64,000 nt of DNA from Cryptomeria japonica (taxonomy: Eukaryota > Streptophyta > Pinopsida > Cupressales > Cupressaceae): positions 243,281,218-243,345,217 of the forward strand of contig NC_081406.1 of assembly GCF_030272615.1 (NCBI RefSeq), written 5' to 3'. Below, piece after piece: positions 51,101-56,332 of the stretch. Position 1 is the first letter of the stretch. Each line of letters starts with the position of its first letter. The notes under the pieces were generated by a model. That model was not told the DNA's origin, made no database searches, and saw only the letters and a list, made by a program, of their open reading frames with translations. The translations under genes and the position numbers were made by a program.

Positions 51101-51591
51101 ATAGAAAACAGATCTCCTGTTCAAAACAAGGAAAAAGACAATTTTAAAAACTGAAATATGCTACAAGTTTAATGGCCATTACAAACTTTCCTCCAATATA
51201 AAATATGAAAATAAAGAATGCTACCTCAACTCTTCCTAATAGAAACATTTCTAGTCTGGAAATGGAATCGAATCTTTACATAATGGACATGATAAGTCTA
51301 AAATATATTCTAACCTTATTAGAACGGAGGATATCTTTCAATCCCTCTGTGAGTTTCCTATCAAGAACTGAATGATGAAATGATGATCCTGTTGCTTCAT
51401 TTAGGTCAAATGGATTCCCAATACATACAGCTGCTGTTAAAGGAGTCATCTCAGAAGTTTCACCAAGATATTTGGCTAACATATTTGCTCCATATCCCCA
51501 GCCTATACCCATCAAGGTAGTCCATGGCCTTAATCTAGTGATGAATTGTGCAGCAGCACAAATATCATCACTGTCTGCAGCTGTAAATAAC
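1560..51591 (-). CDS. EMB8-like hydrolase / CPBP intramembrane protease fusion gene (3' ten exons, partial)
   Basis: This is the only apparently functional gene in the window. Ten minus-strand exons (51591-51315, 51067-50882, 24609-24451, 22095-21574, 7093-6757, 6656-4268, 4139-3984, 3805-3571, 2577-2261, 1905-1560) join without a stop or phase conflict into about 1640 codons ending at TAG 1562-1560. Domain order is alpha/beta-hydrolase fold (residues 1-207 of this part), acidic low-complexity region with membrane segments (about 208-1290), then a CPBP protease (about 1290-1640). From memory this matches the large plant fusion represented by Arabidopsis AT2G03140, probably plastid-targeted, though the targeting sequence is not visible here. 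The first exon starts inside a codon, so the N-terminus lies more than 12 kb upstream. Introns are 247, 26272, 2355, 14480, 100, 128, 178, 993 and 355 bp. All are GT-AG except the 26 kb intron, which is GC-AG. The substrate is unknown. Confidence 0.9.
2976..3270. repeat. 144-bp imperfect tandem duplication in an intron
   Basis: The segment starting GAGCATTTAAAATTAG at 2983 returns at 3127 with scattered substitutions and one indel, and both copies contain TTACAACTTGATACATTTG. It lies in the 993-bp intron between two CPBP exons and needs no transposon to explain it. Confidence 0.8.
4268..7093 (-). CDS. Two exons encoding the long acidic, repeat-rich central region (7093-6757, 6656-4268)
   Basis: The exons are separated by a 100-bp intron that splits a glycine codon (GSG / VRSED). 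The protein is rich in S, D, E, Q, N and K. It holds degenerate internal repeats, for example QKNDGTSINSQGDQGKQNSG and a later NQEEQNRQSSDIKAGALPPQ. A hydrophobic segment (DRLLPLGVVVGASLVALRPI) and a second one (MMGAMTVALGATAALASH) could span a membrane. The 2389-bp exon is unusually long for a plant gene. It is entirely open on the minus strand, which indicates purifying selection on the reading frame despite the low-complexity sequence. No fold is recognised apart from the membrane segments. Confidence 0.9.
7094..8740. other. Intron sequence without recognised features
   Basis: The 3' end of the 14.5 kb intron. It is AT-rich with many short homopolymers. No coding domain, LTR terminus or RNA gene was recognised. 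Confidence 0.45.
8743..8763. repeat. CT microsatellite
   Basis: About ten CT dinucleotides in a row in the 14.5 kb intron. Confidence 0.85.
8813..8867. repeat. Inverted repeat near the 3' end of the hAT-2 relic
   Basis: AGTTTCCCAAT at 8813-8823 and its exact reverse complement ATTGGGAAACT at 8857-8867. It lies just past the C-terminal coding remnant of hAT-2 and may be a subterminal element of that transposon. The true transposon end was not resolved. Confidence 0.5.
9240..10137 (-). pseudogene. hAT-2 transposase, C-terminal fragment
   Basis: The minus strand reads FPDLAAYALNSKWYMQ, the hAT Y-x-L-N-P-x-[FWY] helix, then DPILWWTMHGPTSLTT and STYSFIHSIKRNKLTSKRAE, the C-terminal dimerisation region. 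A second partial copy of the first motif, PLHMVAYQCYPR, lies near 10110. The 300 bp between the two copies (9790-10095) does not belong to the transposase frame and may be a further insertion. Confidence 0.65.
10896..11130. repeat. 45-bp tandem repeat with compensating hairpin arms
   Basis: Units start ATCACTC at 10896, 10941, 10986 and 11032, each with a CCGC...GCGG or CCACT...AGTGG stem around a short AT-rich loop. A related stem CCACT-TATGC-AGTGG lies at about 11113. In the fourth and fifth copies both arms changed together (G:C to A:T at the third pair). On the LTR's own strand the array lies downstream of the TATA box, so it would be transcribed. Confidence 0.8.
11878..11886 (-). promoter_or_regulatory. 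TATA box of the 2.1 kb solo LTR
   Basis: CTATAAATA, followed downstream by ACAGGTGC. About 830 bp of U3 lies before it and about 1.3 kb of R-U5 after it, which includes the CCGC/GCGG dyad repeats. Confidence 0.5.
13030..13696 (-). pseudogene. hAT-2 transposase, central fragment
   Basis: Reads VVQVMIDVTHVCKVVGKLIE, HIWRTRCVHAMNNALKDIGK and a F-I-Y-N-H-H motif, matching the hAT region usually written VVQIVTDNA...W.PC..H..NL.L.DIGK...FIYNH. In another frame there is STFKLIRYGDANTPILGEVY, comparable to the hAT L-R-L-V-D-x-D-x-P-x-M-G-x-x-Y region. The catalytic aspartate context is altered (MIDVTHV). This fragment abuts the ACTTG target duplication of the 3.7 kb LTR, so it joined the N-terminal fragment before that insertion. 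Confidence 0.72.
13725..13741. repeat. Short perfect hairpin at the LTR terminus
   Basis: CCCCATTGCAAATGGGG: 7-bp perfect arms around GCA, 24 bp inside the LTR end. Confidence 0.75.
14095..15775 (+). repeat. 13-copy, 39-bp palindromic module in the LTR U3
   Basis: The module is AAAGTG-N5-GTCC-N9-GGAC-N5-CACTTT with symmetric spacing of both arm pairs. Copies (AGTG position) are at 14095, 14261, 14437, 14471, 14647, 14814, 14981, 15147, 15181, 15350, 15392, 15559 and 15736. Main steps are 166-177 bp, with three close doublets of 34-42 bp. The module is well kept while the spacers have diverged almost beyond alignment. It lies 0.75-2.4 kb upstream of the TATA box. Confidence 0.9.
16443..16532 (+). 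promoter_or_regulatory. LTR core promoter: palindromic double telobox and TATA box
   Basis: AAACCCTAATTAGGGTTT at 16443-16460 is a perfect 18-bp palindrome made of two head-to-head teloboxes (AAACCCTAA). TATATAAG follows at 16525-16532, then CATTTCATTTGTAA. The same arrangement with the same 65-bp gap is on the minus strand at 61070-60983. Teloboxes are known plant promoter elements bound by TRB-type proteins; binding here is an inference. Confidence 0.65.
17407..18250 (-). pseudogene. hAT-2 transposase, N-terminal fragment
   Basis: In broken frames the minus strand reads KMLQKYAKGPF... (BED-finger region) and IQGKGVEVCKKLT, the usual end of a BED finger. It then reads SKDEANDAIGKFFFANTILF and HLAHSPYYKEV, the conserved helix before DUF659 in plant hAT transposases. 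The fragment stops at the LTR boundary at 17406. It carries several nonsense codons. Confidence 0.7.
18300..19290. other. Intron sequence between the hAT-2 and hAT-3 relics
   Basis: AT-rich sequence with no domain recognised. At 19050-19290 there is a GC-richer stretch with repeated CATCC, TCCAAG and GGGAAT words that interrupts the hAT-3 frame and could be an inserted or subterminal transposon segment. Confidence 0.4.
19300..20300 (-). pseudogene. hAT-3: second hAT transposase relic
   Basis: In broken minus-strand frames it reads GDFLFYCSILFYATK, then SPY.QKLVDAISMVGEWFKA and SIMFDGWIDKGNMALLNFLL, the hAT D-G-W-T-D region. It continues FLKSIDTFGKVKKC and ends near LLGSLMRKYIVKKL, comparable to the hAT L-x-L-M-R-K region. 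The order of motifs is correct, but stops and frameshifts are frequent. The sequence differs from both other hAT relics in the window, so it is a separate lineage. Confidence 0.6.
21002..21143. repeat. Cluster of short hairpins upstream of hAT-3
   Basis: Three dyads within 142 bp: GAGTC...GACTC (21002-21021), CTTGG-GAGA-CCAAG (21069-21082) and TTGGTACT...AGTACCAA (21122-21143). Their place on the 5' side of the hAT-3 frame suggests subterminal transposase-binding repeats. That is an inference. Confidence 0.5.
21574..22095 (-). CDS. Exon encoding the hydrolase-CPBP linker
   Basis: This 174-codon exon begins WLEAVELALLKGRHPLLKDV, which completes the C-terminal helix of the hydrolase region. 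It continues into a polar linker with an acidic run (SIDTVNEVEDSESSEEEVER) and ends TMPGTLEDEQKAQ, continuing in the next exon as VLNAVGRGETLITALQ. Splice sites are GGATGCAG before and GTTTGTG after. The linker looks disordered, and I recognise no catalytic motif in it. The following intron is 14480 bp and is filled by hAT and LTR sequence. Confidence 0.9.
23023..23783 (+). mobile_element. Probable LTR fragment in the 2.4 kb intron
   Basis: It runs from TGTTGGAAATC to CCCTAACA and contains GGTTTTTCCCTCTAGTGGG at about 23110, a word typical of plant retroelement leaders. A related word is at 59140. No matching target duplication was found, so boundaries are tentative. Confidence 0.4.
24451..24609 (-). 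CDS. Exon encoding the end of the hydrolase fold
   Basis: This 53-codon exon starts NDHVVAPIFSVPRKSIEDN and ends QWCDNLVIE. It joins the upstream FIQ exon in phase to give FIQNDHVVAP, the usual position of the acid residue, and the next exon to give NLVIEWLEAVELALLKGRHP. The acceptor is ATATGCAG; the donor in the chosen model is GTGATT at 24450. A better-looking donor, GTAAGC, lies 19 nt further on at 24431. Using it would shift the frame and reach a stop in the next exon. The G-G-H motif that supplies the catalytic histidine in active relatives is not present between the acid strand and the terminal helix. Confidence 0.88.
25950..26410 (+). repeat. 5' LTR of the Copia element
   Basis: 461 bp, TGTTAGAATA...TTTCCTTTCA. 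Compared with the 3' LTR it lacks 39 bp after TTTACTTGG and about 14 bp near 26170; both gaps fall between short direct repeats. The rest differs by a modest number of substitutions by eye. Confidence 0.93.
26411..26422 (+). promoter_or_regulatory. Primer-binding site (initiator tRNA-Met)
   Basis: TGGTATCAGAGC, directly after the 5' LTR. This is the standard plant Copia primer site complementary to the 3' end of initiator tRNA-Met. Confidence 0.95.
27564..29388 (+). pseudogene. LINE ORF1 (DUF4283 / CCHC zinc-knuckle nucleic-acid-binding protein)
   Basis: The frame starts at ATG 27564 (MERRRRLGFAGGGG) and has stops near 27741 and 27810 and at 28233-28235. The DUF4283-type region runs from about 27900 (ICIDSPTWKESVQVLCTRAF) to 28440, followed by the zinc knuckle CKSCKEWGHEEFEC (C-x2-C-x4-H-x4-C). 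After 28871 the acidic C-terminal part continues in another frame to 29388. Its role in intact LINEs is to coat the element RNA. Confidence 0.82.
29385..29760 (+). pseudogene. LINE ORF2, truncated endonuclease domain
   Basis: MKFLKWNARGCN and CILETKL are the first two endonuclease motifs (N and E of an exonuclease-endonuclease-phosphatase fold). The frame ends after NVYGPIKTTDKC with TAG and LWEEITDG. The second half, which would carry the remaining D, N and H residues, is missing. The sequence jumps straight to the reverse-transcriptase linker. Confidence 0.85.
29749..31880 (+). pseudogene. LINE ORF2, reverse transcriptase and zf-RVT region
   Basis: The open frame 29701-31011 contains STMVALIPKKDKP, SGFAPGRNIVDGI, KLDIRKAYDRVD, GIRQGDPISPFLF and QFVDDTCLFG. 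The catalytic box is F-V-D-D rather than the more usual F-A-D-D, with both aspartates kept. After a stop at 31009-31011, MGAKLVWQMYSKPEQRW and the zf-RVT region (CVLCKEEEEDVDHLLLGC) continue in broken frames. Confidence 0.88.
32260..32750 (+). pseudogene. LINE ORF2, RNase H domain
   Basis: WIKINFDGASMRN and TNNEAEYQAAIEA hold the first D and E. HLEGDSQIVVNGI holds the second D after a frameshift near 32487, and REVNAEANVLSN replaces the usual N-x-x-A-D. An RNase H of this type is found in several plant L1 lineages. Confidence 0.85.
32760..34047 (+). other. 3' UTR of the LINE
   Basis: About 1.3 kb, GC-rich until 33820. It contains one 187-codon open frame (33255-33818) with no recognised domain and strong overlap with an open antisense frame. 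I treat it as untranslated. Confidence 0.5.
34269..35126 (+). pseudogene. Copia gag
   Basis: 286 codons from ATG 34269. It starts MSTLIPEIKLNSSNYHSW, the Copia gag N-terminus, followed by a UBN2-type capsid region (YEAWEILKTTYDSSNKSRK). The asparagine-rich stretch leads to the zinc knuckle CTYCGKDGHVTNTC (C-x2-C-x4-H-x4-C). It closes with an in-frame TAA at 35124-35126. The same frame then continues into protease, so the original element had one gag-pol frame. Confidence 0.92.
35127..36180 (+). pseudogene. Copia protease and deleted integrase
   Basis: The aspartic protease motif WIIDSGASHH is at about 35231. The integrase zinc finger follows (HERLGHLN ... CNGCMSGKM) with the first catalytic region (HSDLLGPMENP, FVDDFSRRTW). 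After KIEILR the frame goes straight to IVEMAICLLHAKK, so the segment normally carrying D-N-G-G-E-Y and the catalytic glutamate is deleted. A frameshift near 36030 and a 46-bp tandem duplication (36075-36166) follow. Integrase cannot be made. Confidence 0.9.
36180..37738 (+). pseudogene. Copia reverse transcriptase
   Basis: Open from 36407. It contains WQKAMKEEYDTLLANQTWDL, CKWLYKTKLNA, the motif QMDVKSAFLNGDLDEEIYM, VCKLKKSIYGLRQSPREWY and the catalytic ILYVDDFILTSS (Y-V-D-D). A short internal duplication (APVAKMLTFASVAKMPTIKL) lengthens the palm by about ten residues. The frame ends at TAG 37736-37738, inside the connection to RNase H. Confidence 0.92.
37739..38295 (+). pseudogene. Copia RNase H
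   Basis: FTDSNLGGDPNDGKST (D, with N-L for the common D-W) is separated by a frameshift near 37865 from STSLGSIEAEYKGC (E) and LYCDNQSAIALAKNP (D). It ends VADILTKPFCKEKFQFH, the usual end of Copia pol. It runs to the stop 8 bp before the 3' LTR. Confidence 0.9.
38294..38302 (+). promoter_or_regulatory. Polypurine tract
   Basis: AAGGGGGGG directly before the 3' LTR, the plus-strand primer site. Confidence 0.9.
38303..38819 (+). repeat. 3' LTR of the Copia element
   Basis: 517 bp with the same ends as the 5' LTR. It retains the 39-bp and 14-bp segments missing from the other copy, so this copy shows the ancestral form. Confidence 0.93.
39288..40345. other. LTR-like sequence, boundaries unresolved
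   Basis: Starts TGTAATGTCCC, the terminus shared by the LTRs at 12713 and 56770. It ends near TTGTCCTCGAGCAA, a word common near the 3' end of plant Gypsy elements. No coding domain and no clean target duplication. Confidence 0.3.
40353..40520. repeat. About 86-bp tandem duplication in a LINE relic
   Basis: GAGATCTTTCTATCGAAC... at about 40360 recurs as GAGATCTTTCTATTGAAC... at about 40443, with few changes, up to CCATGATTG. Confidence 0.8.
40520..43140 (+). mobile_element. Second LINE relic (3' half of ORF2), split by an LTR
   Basis: In broken frames it reads KSMWD.IKGKIENQISKWN and HYLSLAGRKQFCQKILASY, the RT-to-zf-RVT connection of plant LINEs. It continues FRKFLWFDGKGKRKRYDVKC, GGIGLNELKLQGIALAAKR, and EQWSKILNHSCSHVIEPKKA near 41530. 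After an LTR insertion the frame resumes with ILWFLWKVRNKDWSLLY near 43030. It differs from the LINE in the Copia leader, and no 5' part is present. Confidence 0.7.
41644..42547 (+). mobile_element. Probable solo LTR within the LINE relic
   Basis: Starts TGTCCTAAATTGTACTCC and ends near AATCCGACGAC. TGTAG occurs on both sides (41639-41643 and 42548-42552). The 3' end lacks the usual CA, so either the terminus has mutated or the boundary lies slightly elsewhere. The 230 bp that follow are not clearly LINE. Confidence 0.5.
43589..43654. repeat. 32-bp tandem duplication
   Basis: TTTTCTATTAGTAAACTATA followed by ATCAATTTAAA occurs twice in succession. Confidence 0.85.
43769..44970 (-). mobile_element. 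3' end of a second Copia-type element
   Basis: Read on the minus strand: internal sequence (44970-44281), polypurine tract AAAGGGGGG (44280-44271), then an LTR TGTTGGAAAT...TCTCCAACA (44270-43769, 502 bp). The internal part has no pol homology. From 44690 to 44965 it holds a degenerate repeat of roughly 60 bp containing GGGGACAAACACATC. The 5' part of the element is missing; the hAT-1 relic begins where it stops. Confidence 0.65.
44690..44965. repeat. Degenerate repeat of about 60 bp
   Basis: Six or seven copies built around GGGGACAAACACATC with a flanking ATTG...CAAT or CAC...GTG pairing, between the Copia 3' end and hAT-1. Confidence 0.7.
45004..45029. repeat. Perfect 26-bp palindrome beside hAT-1
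   Basis: GAACTTATGAACC followed directly by its exact reverse complement, with no spacer. Confidence 0.92.
45061..45131. repeat. AT/ACAT microsatellite
   Basis: Runs of ATAC and TA dinucleotides over 70 bp. Confidence 0.9.
45378..47848 (-). pseudogene. hAT-1 transposase
   Basis: From ATG 47848 the N-terminus carries a BED zinc finger (WTCNFCKTNYRCSYYRAKRH). A frameshift leads to ACCLYANDLPFNLVRSPY, then VSIVSDGWKDCKNRPLISV (D-G-W-x-D), GHENVVQVITDNAKVCRAAG (catalytic-region T-D-N-A) and, after a gap and frameshifts, DGTTWWYLHGQDYMFLQPLA. It ends with NWSTYSFIHSMKRNRLALER, the C-terminal dimerisation region. The acidic tail ends at 45378. It is the best preserved of the three hAT relics but has stops and at least two frameshifts. 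Confidence 0.8.
48335..48397. repeat. 20-bp-arm inverted repeat beside hAT-1
   Basis: GGTTCACCCTAAGGGCCCTG at 48335-48354 pairs with 48378-48397 with one mismatch across a 23-bp loop. It lies on the promoter side of the hAT-1 transposase. Confidence 0.88.
48500..50880. other. 5' part of the 26 kb intron, no recognised element
   Basis: Only GT microsatellites at about 48631-48646 and 49223-49239. The stretch 49750-50060 has open minus-strand segments (QKCEGLENLV, LRNLQVQ) that vaguely recall leucine-rich repeats, too weak to call. Confidence 0.45.
50880..50881 (-). promoter_or_regulatory. GC splice donor of the 26 kb intron
   Basis: CAG followed by GCAAGT. It joins in phase to ATGCAG / AATGAT at 24610/24609, giving FIQ-ND. 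No GT donor nearby keeps the frame and the conserved residues. Confidence 0.85.
50882..51591 (-). CDS. Exons encoding the alpha/beta-hydrolase core (51591-51315 and 51067-50882)
   Basis: The first exon encodes LFTAADSDDICAAAQF followed by GIGWGYGANMLAKYLGE, the EMB8-family nucleophile-elbow region. The second encodes ALFQGRRKGFNVASALSAT and ends KIPTLFIQ. In active EMB8-type enzymes the elbow is G-x-S-x-G; here it reads G-W-G-Y-G, so the serine position is glycine. The exons are separated by a 247-bp intron (donor GTTAGA, acceptor ATAG). The second ends in CAG followed by GCAAGT, a GC donor at 50881-50880. The start at 51591 follows TACTCAG. No preceding exon with the expected N-P-R-G-type strand was found up to 64000, so the previous intron exceeds 12 kb. 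Confidence 0.9.
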
Positions 51592-52975
51592 CTGAGTAGC
51601 CAAGGAAACAATCCATCACTGCATTTGCATGAAAGGTTCCAGTAGTTTCAAAGAAATACAATATGCTTCCATTAACTTTATGGTTACAAAGAAACTTTAA
51701 GGATATATAAGCTAAATTCAATTTGTAAAGGAGAATAAGTGAAATAAGACAATAAAATCATTTTACAGAATTCTCTCTGACATGTCATGTTCTTGAAAAA
51801 GCTAACTCCAATCAATTATCAAGCAGTTTCAGAACCAAACAATGAAAAAGACATCAATATTTACTTTTAGTGTAAATATGTTTCTTCAAATGCTACATTT
51901 AGAACTAAATCATGGAAGCTGGTGATAGACTAACATCAATAAATGGGTGCATGCGTTTGTGAAAAAAGAAGGGATGCATATAAGAGCAATAGGTATTGTT
52001 CCACACCACAACACAAAAAAGGTTTGAAAGAACAGCCCACTAAAACTGCCAGCCAGAATCTTGAAATATTCAAACATATATAAGAAATTGCTTATACCTA
52101 CATGAACATGAAAAAACCTTAAAAATGAAAAAGTTAAAGGCCACAGAAAGACAGTGCATTCTATAGAAAAACATAAACATATGAATTATAATGATTGTCA
52201 GCCAATGACCAGATCAATCACGTAATTTAAGAATACCAAGATTCAGAATCAAGGATAGAAACCATCAAAAAGATCAAAACGTAAAACTGAATAACAAGAA
52301 AATATGTTCGTTAGAATCTCATACAGTCCCTCCAAAGGAAATGACCTTTCAATCAAACATACAAGGAAAACATTAAAAATGCAGGAATAAATTGCTTATC
52401 AGCATAAAAATACCATTAAAATTCCTGCCCTAGACTTACAATTTTTTATTGCAAAATAGATTAGTTGATTACAAATTTTGTTTTGGTTTGAGTCTCTTTC
52501 CCTAAGCTATATGCATGGTTGTTTGGTTGCAAAATCTATTTCTGTATGAGTAACCATAACAGTAGACATACAACCATTTCAAAAATCACTATCTCCTATA
52601 AAATGTAAATATTAGTTGTTGAAACAACTTATGTACGCAAGCGATTGGAAAAGGAATTCTAGTGTATCAGTGGATGATGAAAATAGGCAGAGAGATTTTA
52701 GACTATTACTCGTTTGTAAGTAATGTTACGGGCAAAATTAAGTAATTTCTACCATATCTTAATAATTAGAACAAAATATTACGCAATTGCAATGTTCAAA
52801 AAATCAAGCAAAAAAAGGAATTAATTAATATCTTAGATTTTTCAACGTGTTATACAAGTAAGAAGTAAGAATACCTCTTTAAATAGAATCCTATTCATCA
52901 TTTCTCCATATCTAATAGTCAGTAGTTAGCCAATCTTTTGAATATTGAAATCTAATTTTTCAAAAAATCTAAATA
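51592..52975. other. Upstream intron sequence, no recognised features
   Basis: AT-rich. No exon fitting the missing hydrolase N-terminus and no transposon terminus seen. Confidence 0.45.
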
Positions 52976-52979
52976 TTGA

Positions 52980-53160
52980 GGTGTCCCTCCAACCAGTCCT
53001 ACTTATGAGTAAGGGATACTCACTGGATTGAAGTCTTGGGTTTGATCTCCAATGGACTCACCTCACAAGCCTTATTGAGGTAAGGCAAGCTGTCATGGGA
53101 CATTGCCTAGGATGGAATTAGAGCCAATTAATTCTTTAGGCACCCTTAGCAAAAAAAAAA
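52980..53160 (+). mobile_element. Possible tRNA-derived SINE
   Basis: About 180 bp. It contains GGGTTTGATCTCCAATGG, close to a Pol III B box, and ends in ten A residues (53151-53160). An A box is not convincing and no target duplication was found. Confidence 0.4.
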
Positions 53161-53819
53161 GAATAATTTTGAAGTATTTAGGAAAATGCTGAGTAAGATT
53201 TTCAAAATTCTAAGTTGAAGCTTTGGGTTCAGGTTCAGGTTCGCCATATGGTCGATTTTTCCCCACGTATGGTATGGTGGGTACGGTTGTATATGTGTGT
53301 ATGCAAATGTATATATATACACCCCTTAAACACCCCGATAGCTATAGGAACCTATGGGAGACATGGAGAAGAACGAAGAGAGCGAAAGAACCAAGAGTAA
53401 TTGATTGGGTGGGATATAAGAAAGAGCATTGGATAGGCATTAAAAATTTTGTATTCCACCTTGGGCCAGCATACTGGAGTTGAGGTAGATCAATCCAATT
53501 ACAACAATGAAACTACACTGATCCTTTGACTATTTCAATCTGCTAATTGATGTAAACAATTCCCCTCTATGTGGGGGGAACACATGATGGCACAAGACAC
53601 ATGTTGATAGGTAAGTACCCTAACCCTTAGAGGATTAGGTCTAATGGATACTTCTTTGATCTCGTGATTGGCCTCGAGACTTCCAAATGATTTACTTCCA
53701 TGGTACTGTTGTCATTTTATGATACCCTTGGTCCATCAGTGAGAACCGATCAAAGATATGTTCTATGGACCAGCGCTGCCTCAGTTGAATCATGAAGTGT
53801 GAAGTGTTGTCTTGCCGAA

Positions 53820-54415
53820 ACTCCGGAACCCCCAGGTTCCCAAGTTCCTAAGTCTTCTCTTCCTCAACCCTGGAACCCCCAGGTTCCCAAGTTCCTAAGT
53901 CTTCAACCCCGGAACTCCGGAACCCCCAAGTTCCCAAGTTTCTAAGTCTTCAACCCCGGAACTCCAGAACCCCCAAGTTCCCAAGTTCCTAAGTCCTTGA
54001 CCCCAGAACTCCGGAACCCCCAGCTTCCCAAGTTCCTAAGTCCTTGACCCCAGAACTCCGGAACCCCCAAGTTCCCAAGTTCCTAAGTCTTCAACCCCGA
54101 AACTCCGGAACCCCCAGGTTCCCAAGTTCCCAAGTCTTCAATCTCGGAACTCTGGAACCCCCAGGTTCCCAAGTTCAGAAGTTCCCCCAACTTCGGTGAC
54201 CGGGCCTCCGAAGTTCCCCCAACTACGGTGACCTGGGTCTCCGAAGTTCCCCCAACTTCGGTGACCCAAGTCTTCAAAGTTCCTAGGTCTTCTCTTCCTC
54301 AACCCTGGAACTCTGGAACCCCAAAGTTCCTAGGTTCCCAAGTCTTCCCAACTTTGGTGACCCAGGTCTCCAAAGTTCCCCCAACTTCGGTGACCCAGGT
54401 CCCCGAAGTTTTCCA
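53820..54415. repeat. Two interleaved palindromic minisatellites
   Basis: The first family, about 8-9 copies at roughly 46-50-bp steps, is built on GGAACC-CCCA-GGTTCC (6-bp arms, 4-bp loop) followed by CAAGTTCCTAAGTC. The second, from about 54190, has about 5 copies of CTTCGGTGACC...GGTCTCCGAAG, a near-perfect palindrome of about 24 bp. The copies vary mainly outside the arms. Confidence 0.85.
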
Positions 54416-54763
54416 AACTTCTTTCCGGCTGGCAACACTTCTGGAAGGCGTGATCGACACTCAAGGCTTTAAATGCTTCAACACCTTTTGTGACTTATGC
54501 ACCTTCTTTTGTGGAGCCACAGGGGTGCATTTAATGTTTTTGGCAGGATTTCCATCAGGAGAGGTACGAGGCCATGCTTGTTGTGGTGACTTATGTCATG
54601 TCTACATGCTCTGACTTTGTAAGGTCTGTCAATCCACCCTTATCAGGGTTGCCTTTTCAGGGTATGGCTAGGTTGCTTGCATATACAGAAGTCAAGTGCA
54701 TGCACTTCCCTGCACTCCCAGACTGACATACAGGGGTCATGATAACTCCTGTAACCAATTTTC

Positions 54764-54771
54764 TATATAAA
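54764..54771 (+). promoter_or_regulatory. TATA box downstream of the minisatellite
   Basis: TATATAAA, followed by GGCTGTTAAGCC, an LTR-like start region, about 350 bp after the last dyad. Confidence 0.5.
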
Positions 54772-55946
54772 GGCTGTTAAGCCTCATTGTAAAGGGTTCT
54801 CTCCCTGCTGCCTTGAGCTTTCCTATGCTCTTTCTCTTCTCTTGAAGATTTGTAATTATTTTTGCATTTCTGCAACTGTAAGTTTGGCCTTTGGCCTTTG
54901 AATGAATTGAAATTACATTCTTGCCTTCCTTCAACTTATGCATGTTGTGTATGTTTCCTTACCTTCATCGTAAGTGTATGTTTCATGGCTCTTCTCTCCA
55001 TATATGTTGTGTTAACTTGTTTTTCTGAGTGTGACTTGTGGGAATCCTTCTCCCCTCTTGACACTTAGCAAATTCTAACCTCCATACATGTGTTTGGGTC
55101 ACTCATGCAACTGAAGTTTGTGCATCTCTTGGGTATTTCAATTGATTCCTCGTGCCATTTCGGGTGGGAGAGGAACAATCTCTTATCTTGATGCATCACC
55201 TCCTTTCATTTTTAGCATTTCTCTCTTCCCTTTTCCTCTGTAAGCTGTTAGGGTAGGCTTAGGAGTAAAGTTTTGAAGTGTTGAGTTGGTTCAACACCTG
55301 CACCTAGATTGAGAAGGAAGTCGGCCTTCTCTGGAGATTCAACCCCTTGCGCAAGGTCCCACACTTTGGGGTTGTTTCCATGTTTCACAAGGTTGCTGAG
55401 TTGATAGCTCAGCAAGGGTGCGAGCTTTTGTGATAACATGTACATTGGAATAATGGTTTAGTCTAGCATTGTATATATATAATGCAAGGTCCAATTTTAG
55501 AAAATTGCACAAGTTGTTTAAAAGGGTGACTAAATAAGAAGGTTGGTTGATTCGGAGATAAGGAAGTAATGTAGCTAGAAAGAAGGGACAAGCAGTCTAT
55601 GACAATCCTTCTCATTGCCTTCATTTATCCACTTTCCCTATCGACCAAGGGCAACCAAATTTAAATTCCAAAAAGTTGTCAATTCAAAACATGGCACAAA
55701 TGAAACTTGCATTGCAATGCCCATGTCACTTCAATTGATCTTCTCCATGGCACTATTGGATGGTCCACAATTAGATGGAAAAACACAAATCTTTAAAACT
55801 ATTTTTAGTTGTCCATCCATTATTTGCTATTTATATTATTAAGCTTTTGAGTAGGTGGATATTAACAGAAATAGTACATAAGGGGGAAAATGGCATACAA
55901 GTGCTTTCAATGGCTTCAAATTGCCCATGGAAATGAATTGACAGGA

Positions 55947-56100
55947 AAAAGAATCTAAATCTTATGAATCTTTCAAGCTCCACTTCAAGCCCTGCATTAA
56001 AAAATATATCAAAACATAGAGGCTTACAACATGAAAAGGGATCTAAATCTTAAGAATCTTTCAAGCTGCACTTCAAATGCTACATTAAAAAATACAACAA
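55947..56100. repeat. About 91-bp imperfect duplication
   Basis: ATCTAAATCTTATGAATC... at 55951 recurs as ATCTAAATCTTAAGAATC... at 56042, through CATTAAAAAATA. Confidence 0.75.
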
Positions 56101-56231
56101 AATCAAAGGTTACCCCTTGGGACAAACCCACAAAGAACCCAAGGTGCTTGGGTTGGACCCTAGCCAAACCTAGGCCCATACTAGTCCATACTCACAACCA
56201 AACAATATTGTTTTCTACCAAACCCAAATTC

Positions 56232-56332
56232 ATAGGCAAAATAACTCTTCTGACTCAATTTGGTTCCCTTGAAAATAATAGTATAGCTTAGATGTCAAAA
56301 CCAAATCGAGTCAAAAGAGTTATTTTGCCTAT
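56232..56332. repeat. Long hairpin (34-bp arms)
   Basis: The arm 56232-56265 (starting ATAGGCAAAATAACTC) pairs with 56299-56332 with two mismatches across a 33-bp loop. No TA or TTA target duplication of a MITE was evident. Confidence 0.85.

Larger units (their letters stand above)
53600..55440 (+). mobile_element. Probable LTR with palindromic minisatellite in its U3
   Basis: A dyad array (53820-54415) is followed by a TATA box (TATATAAA, 54764-54771) and a T-rich leader ending near TTTGTGATAACA at 55440. This is the arrangement of the 3.7 kb LTR, but no terminal pair or target duplication was established, so the limits are approximate. Confidence 0.4.

Noticed and set aside
54228..54614. 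128-codon ORF with PTSVTQV repeats
   Set aside because: It is the translation of the palindromic minisatellite; codon pattern follows the repeat unit.
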